DNA from: JAJDTQ01 sp965204235
GTDB lineage: Bacteria > Desulfobacterota > Binatia > UBA9968 > JAJDTQ01
Reading direction: 5' to 3'
Length of the DNA: 64,000 nt
Assembly: GCA_965204235.1 (NCBI GenBank)
Contig: OZ241979.1
Span: 806,001 to 870,000, forward strand
Below, piece after piece: positions 62,746-64,000 of this stretch (positions are counted from its first letter, which is position 1; every line of letters begins with the position of its first letter). The notes under the pieces were generated by a model. The model was not told the DNA's origin, ran no database searches, and was given only the letters and a program-made list of their open reading frames with translations. The translations under genes were made by a program, and so were the position numbers.

Positions 62746-64000
62746 TCACCCCTGCGGCCCCTCGCCGCCCACGGAGATGTCCATGAGGTCTTCCTCGCCG
62801 CCCAGGGCGGGGCAGTACACGTCCACCTGGAGCAGGGTGGCGCACCCCGGACACACGTACAGGTGGAACCGCCCCAGGTAGTCCTCGCCGGAGGGGAGCC
62901 GGGTCCCCGAAAGTTCCTCCGGACCCGCCGCCAGACGGACGCTGTGCTTCTTGTAGTTCTCCCGCGGGCTGCAGAACAGGTAGCCGCAGGAGACGCAGCG
63001 GACGGCCCGGGCGCCGGCGTCGTCCGACACGACCTCCAGGTACTCGTGCATCCGCAGCAACGAACGCCAGTTGCGCCCCTGGTCGGCAACGCCGGACGGA
63101 GCGAGCAGCGTTCCCGCGGCGAGACGCTCGGCGCGTATCTGCCGGCGCTTCTCCGCTGTGGCTTCCGCGTCCACCGCCGGGATCCCCGGGCCGAGGACGA
63201 CTCCGTAGATGCGTTCCGCGGTCTCCTTCGACACCGCCCGGATCCTCACGTCCCGGGCCACCCGCTCCGGCTCCCGTTCGAGAGGGTCGCCGAAGCCGCC
63301 GCCGCTGGCGGTGAAGTCGGACATCAGGCTGGACTCCGGCACCGCCACCCGCTCCGGGGCGCCCTCGGGAATGCGCAATTCTCCCCAGCCGTCCGACGCC
63401 ACCTGGGCGGGATGCGTGGGGTAGTCGCCGGCCTTCAGCCGCTCCCACACGTCCCCGGCAGGGTCGAACAGGGCCCGGAACGCGCCGCTGCCCACCGGGT
63501 AGCCGCCGAACAGCCCGAAGGCGCCCTGGGGGATGCCGCCGTAGGGTTTGTAGTCGTTGGTGAAGTCCCGGGAGCCATAGACCATGGTGACGCGGAAGCT
63601 GCCGAGGCCGCCGCGGTGCTTGCCGGCGCCGGGGCCGTCCATGTTGTGGTTGCGAGTGAAATAGAGGAGCGGGTACTGCATCTCGATGCGCTCCACGTCG
63701 CTGATGCCGCCGGAGGGGATGTTCATGTGGCCGCCGGTGTTGACGCCGTCCCGGTGCGGCGCGGCGCCCAGTCCGCCGCCGTGGATGTCGTAGATCCCCT
63801 GGGCGGTGCGGATGCCCTCCCGGTTGGTGCCGCCGGGGAAATACCCCGGCCCGCCCGCGGCCCAGAGGCCGTACCAGCTCGCGTTGACGTCCTCCAAGCG
63901 GCCGGCGGCGTAGAGCATCTTGGCCATGCACTCGACCACCGCGGCCACCAGCTTCTCGCCGATCCAGGGCGCAAAGCCGCAGGCCGCGGGGAACACGCAG
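62746..64000 (-). CDS. hyuB: HyuB/acetone-carboxylase-type protein with C-terminal zinc-ribbon-like domain, 5' end outside window
   Basis: The frame is open through base 64000, so the N-terminus is missing. The first 300 visible residues are the C-terminal half of a HyuB subunit (GGHMNIPSGGISDVERIEMQ, GAGKHRGGLGSFRVTMVYGS, DFTASGGGFGDPLEREPERV). After about residue 320 there is an extra segment with CVSCGYLFC and, 50 residues on, CPGC, a four-Cys metal-site pattern like that of acetone/acetophenone carboxylase small subunits. The fused domain suggests a carboxylase rather than a simple hydantoinase. Substrate unknown. It converges with the deacetylase gene. Confidence 0.85.
   Translation of the reverse strand, partial: CVFPAACGFAPWIGEKLVAAVVECMAKMLYAAGRLEDVNASWYGLWAAGGPGYFPGGTNREGIRTAQGIYDIHGGGLGAAPHRDGVNTGGHMNIPSGGISDVERIEMQYPLLYFTRNHNMDGPGAGKHRGGLGSFRVTMVYGSRDFTNDYKPYGGIPQGAFGLFGGYPVGSGAFRALFDPAGDVWERLKAGDYPTHPAQVASDGWGELRIPEGAPERVAVPESSLMSDFTASGGGFGDPLEREPERVARDVRIRAVSKETAERIYGVVLGPGIPAVDAEATAEKRRQIRAERLAAGTLLAPSGVADQGRNWRSLLRMHEYLEVVSDDAGARAVRCVSCGYLFCSPRENYKKHSVRLAAGPEELSGTRLPSGEDYLGRFHLYVCPGCATLLQVDVYCPALGGEEDLMDISVGGEGPQG

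Overview
The window comes from a high-GC Gram-negative bacterium. Evidence for an outer membrane is a Slam-type barrel, a surface lipoprotein, and TRAP, TTT and MacAB-type transporters. A selenocysteine tRNA with an encoded CCA end, a QueG, an AprAB-like flavoprotein/ferredoxin pair and hydantoinase, molybdenum-hydroxylase and acyl-ligase genes suggest a metabolically versatile environmental organism. The phylum cannot be fixed from the sequence alone; proteobacterial or deltaproteobacteria/Tectomicrobia-like lineages would fit.

Layout. (1) 1-11.4 kb: uptake and catabolism of unknown small organic acids or amides. It holds the end of hyuB with hyuA, a TRAP system (dctP on +, dctQM on -), a tripartite tricarboxylate system (tctCAB on -), an orphan HicB-like protein and selC. 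(2) 11.6-21.1 kb: accessory DNA. After ssb come a coiled-coil gene built of 7- and 11-residue repeats with duplicated and decayed relatives, a PIN-toxin-like operon, a truncated membrane protein, and a Slam gene. A MITE-flanked AAA-ATPase/TOPRIM pair then separates Slam from a probable surface-lipoprotein substrate. (3) 21.8-37.3 kb: nine tandem 523-codon paralogues of the AAA-ATPase_like plus PD-(D/E)XK family. Each has the same promoter and a tiny overlapping leader ORF. The proteins are mosaics of a few alternative segments at fixed positions, and no Walker or nuclease residue is lost. This is the most unusual locus in the window. (4) 37.5-64 kb: ordinary metabolic and housekeeping genes. 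These are an NMT1-like binding protein, a three-subunit molybdenum hydroxylase, EamA and MFS transporters, a hydroxyacid dehydrogenase with MazG, an NHL protein with a retropepsin-like protease, the flavoprotein/ferredoxin/AMP-ligase group, ornithine-cyclodeaminase-like, QueG, ApaH, DoxX, VOC, MacAB, a deacetylase, and a second HyuB-like gene running off the end.

Three interspersed repeat families run through the window. The first is a MITE with GGCTCTTC-type inverted ends and 8-bp target duplications, which is ISL3-like. The second is a CCTTCGACTTCGCT...CAGGACGAACGG element (about twelve copies, mostly just after stop codons). The third is a CGTCATTCCCGCGAAAGC palindrome (four copies). They have truncated one gene, supply the stop codon of another, appear to supply the start of a third, and mark recombination inside the nine-gene array.

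All calls were made by reading the sequence and supplied translations. No database search was run, so family names rest on recognised motifs.
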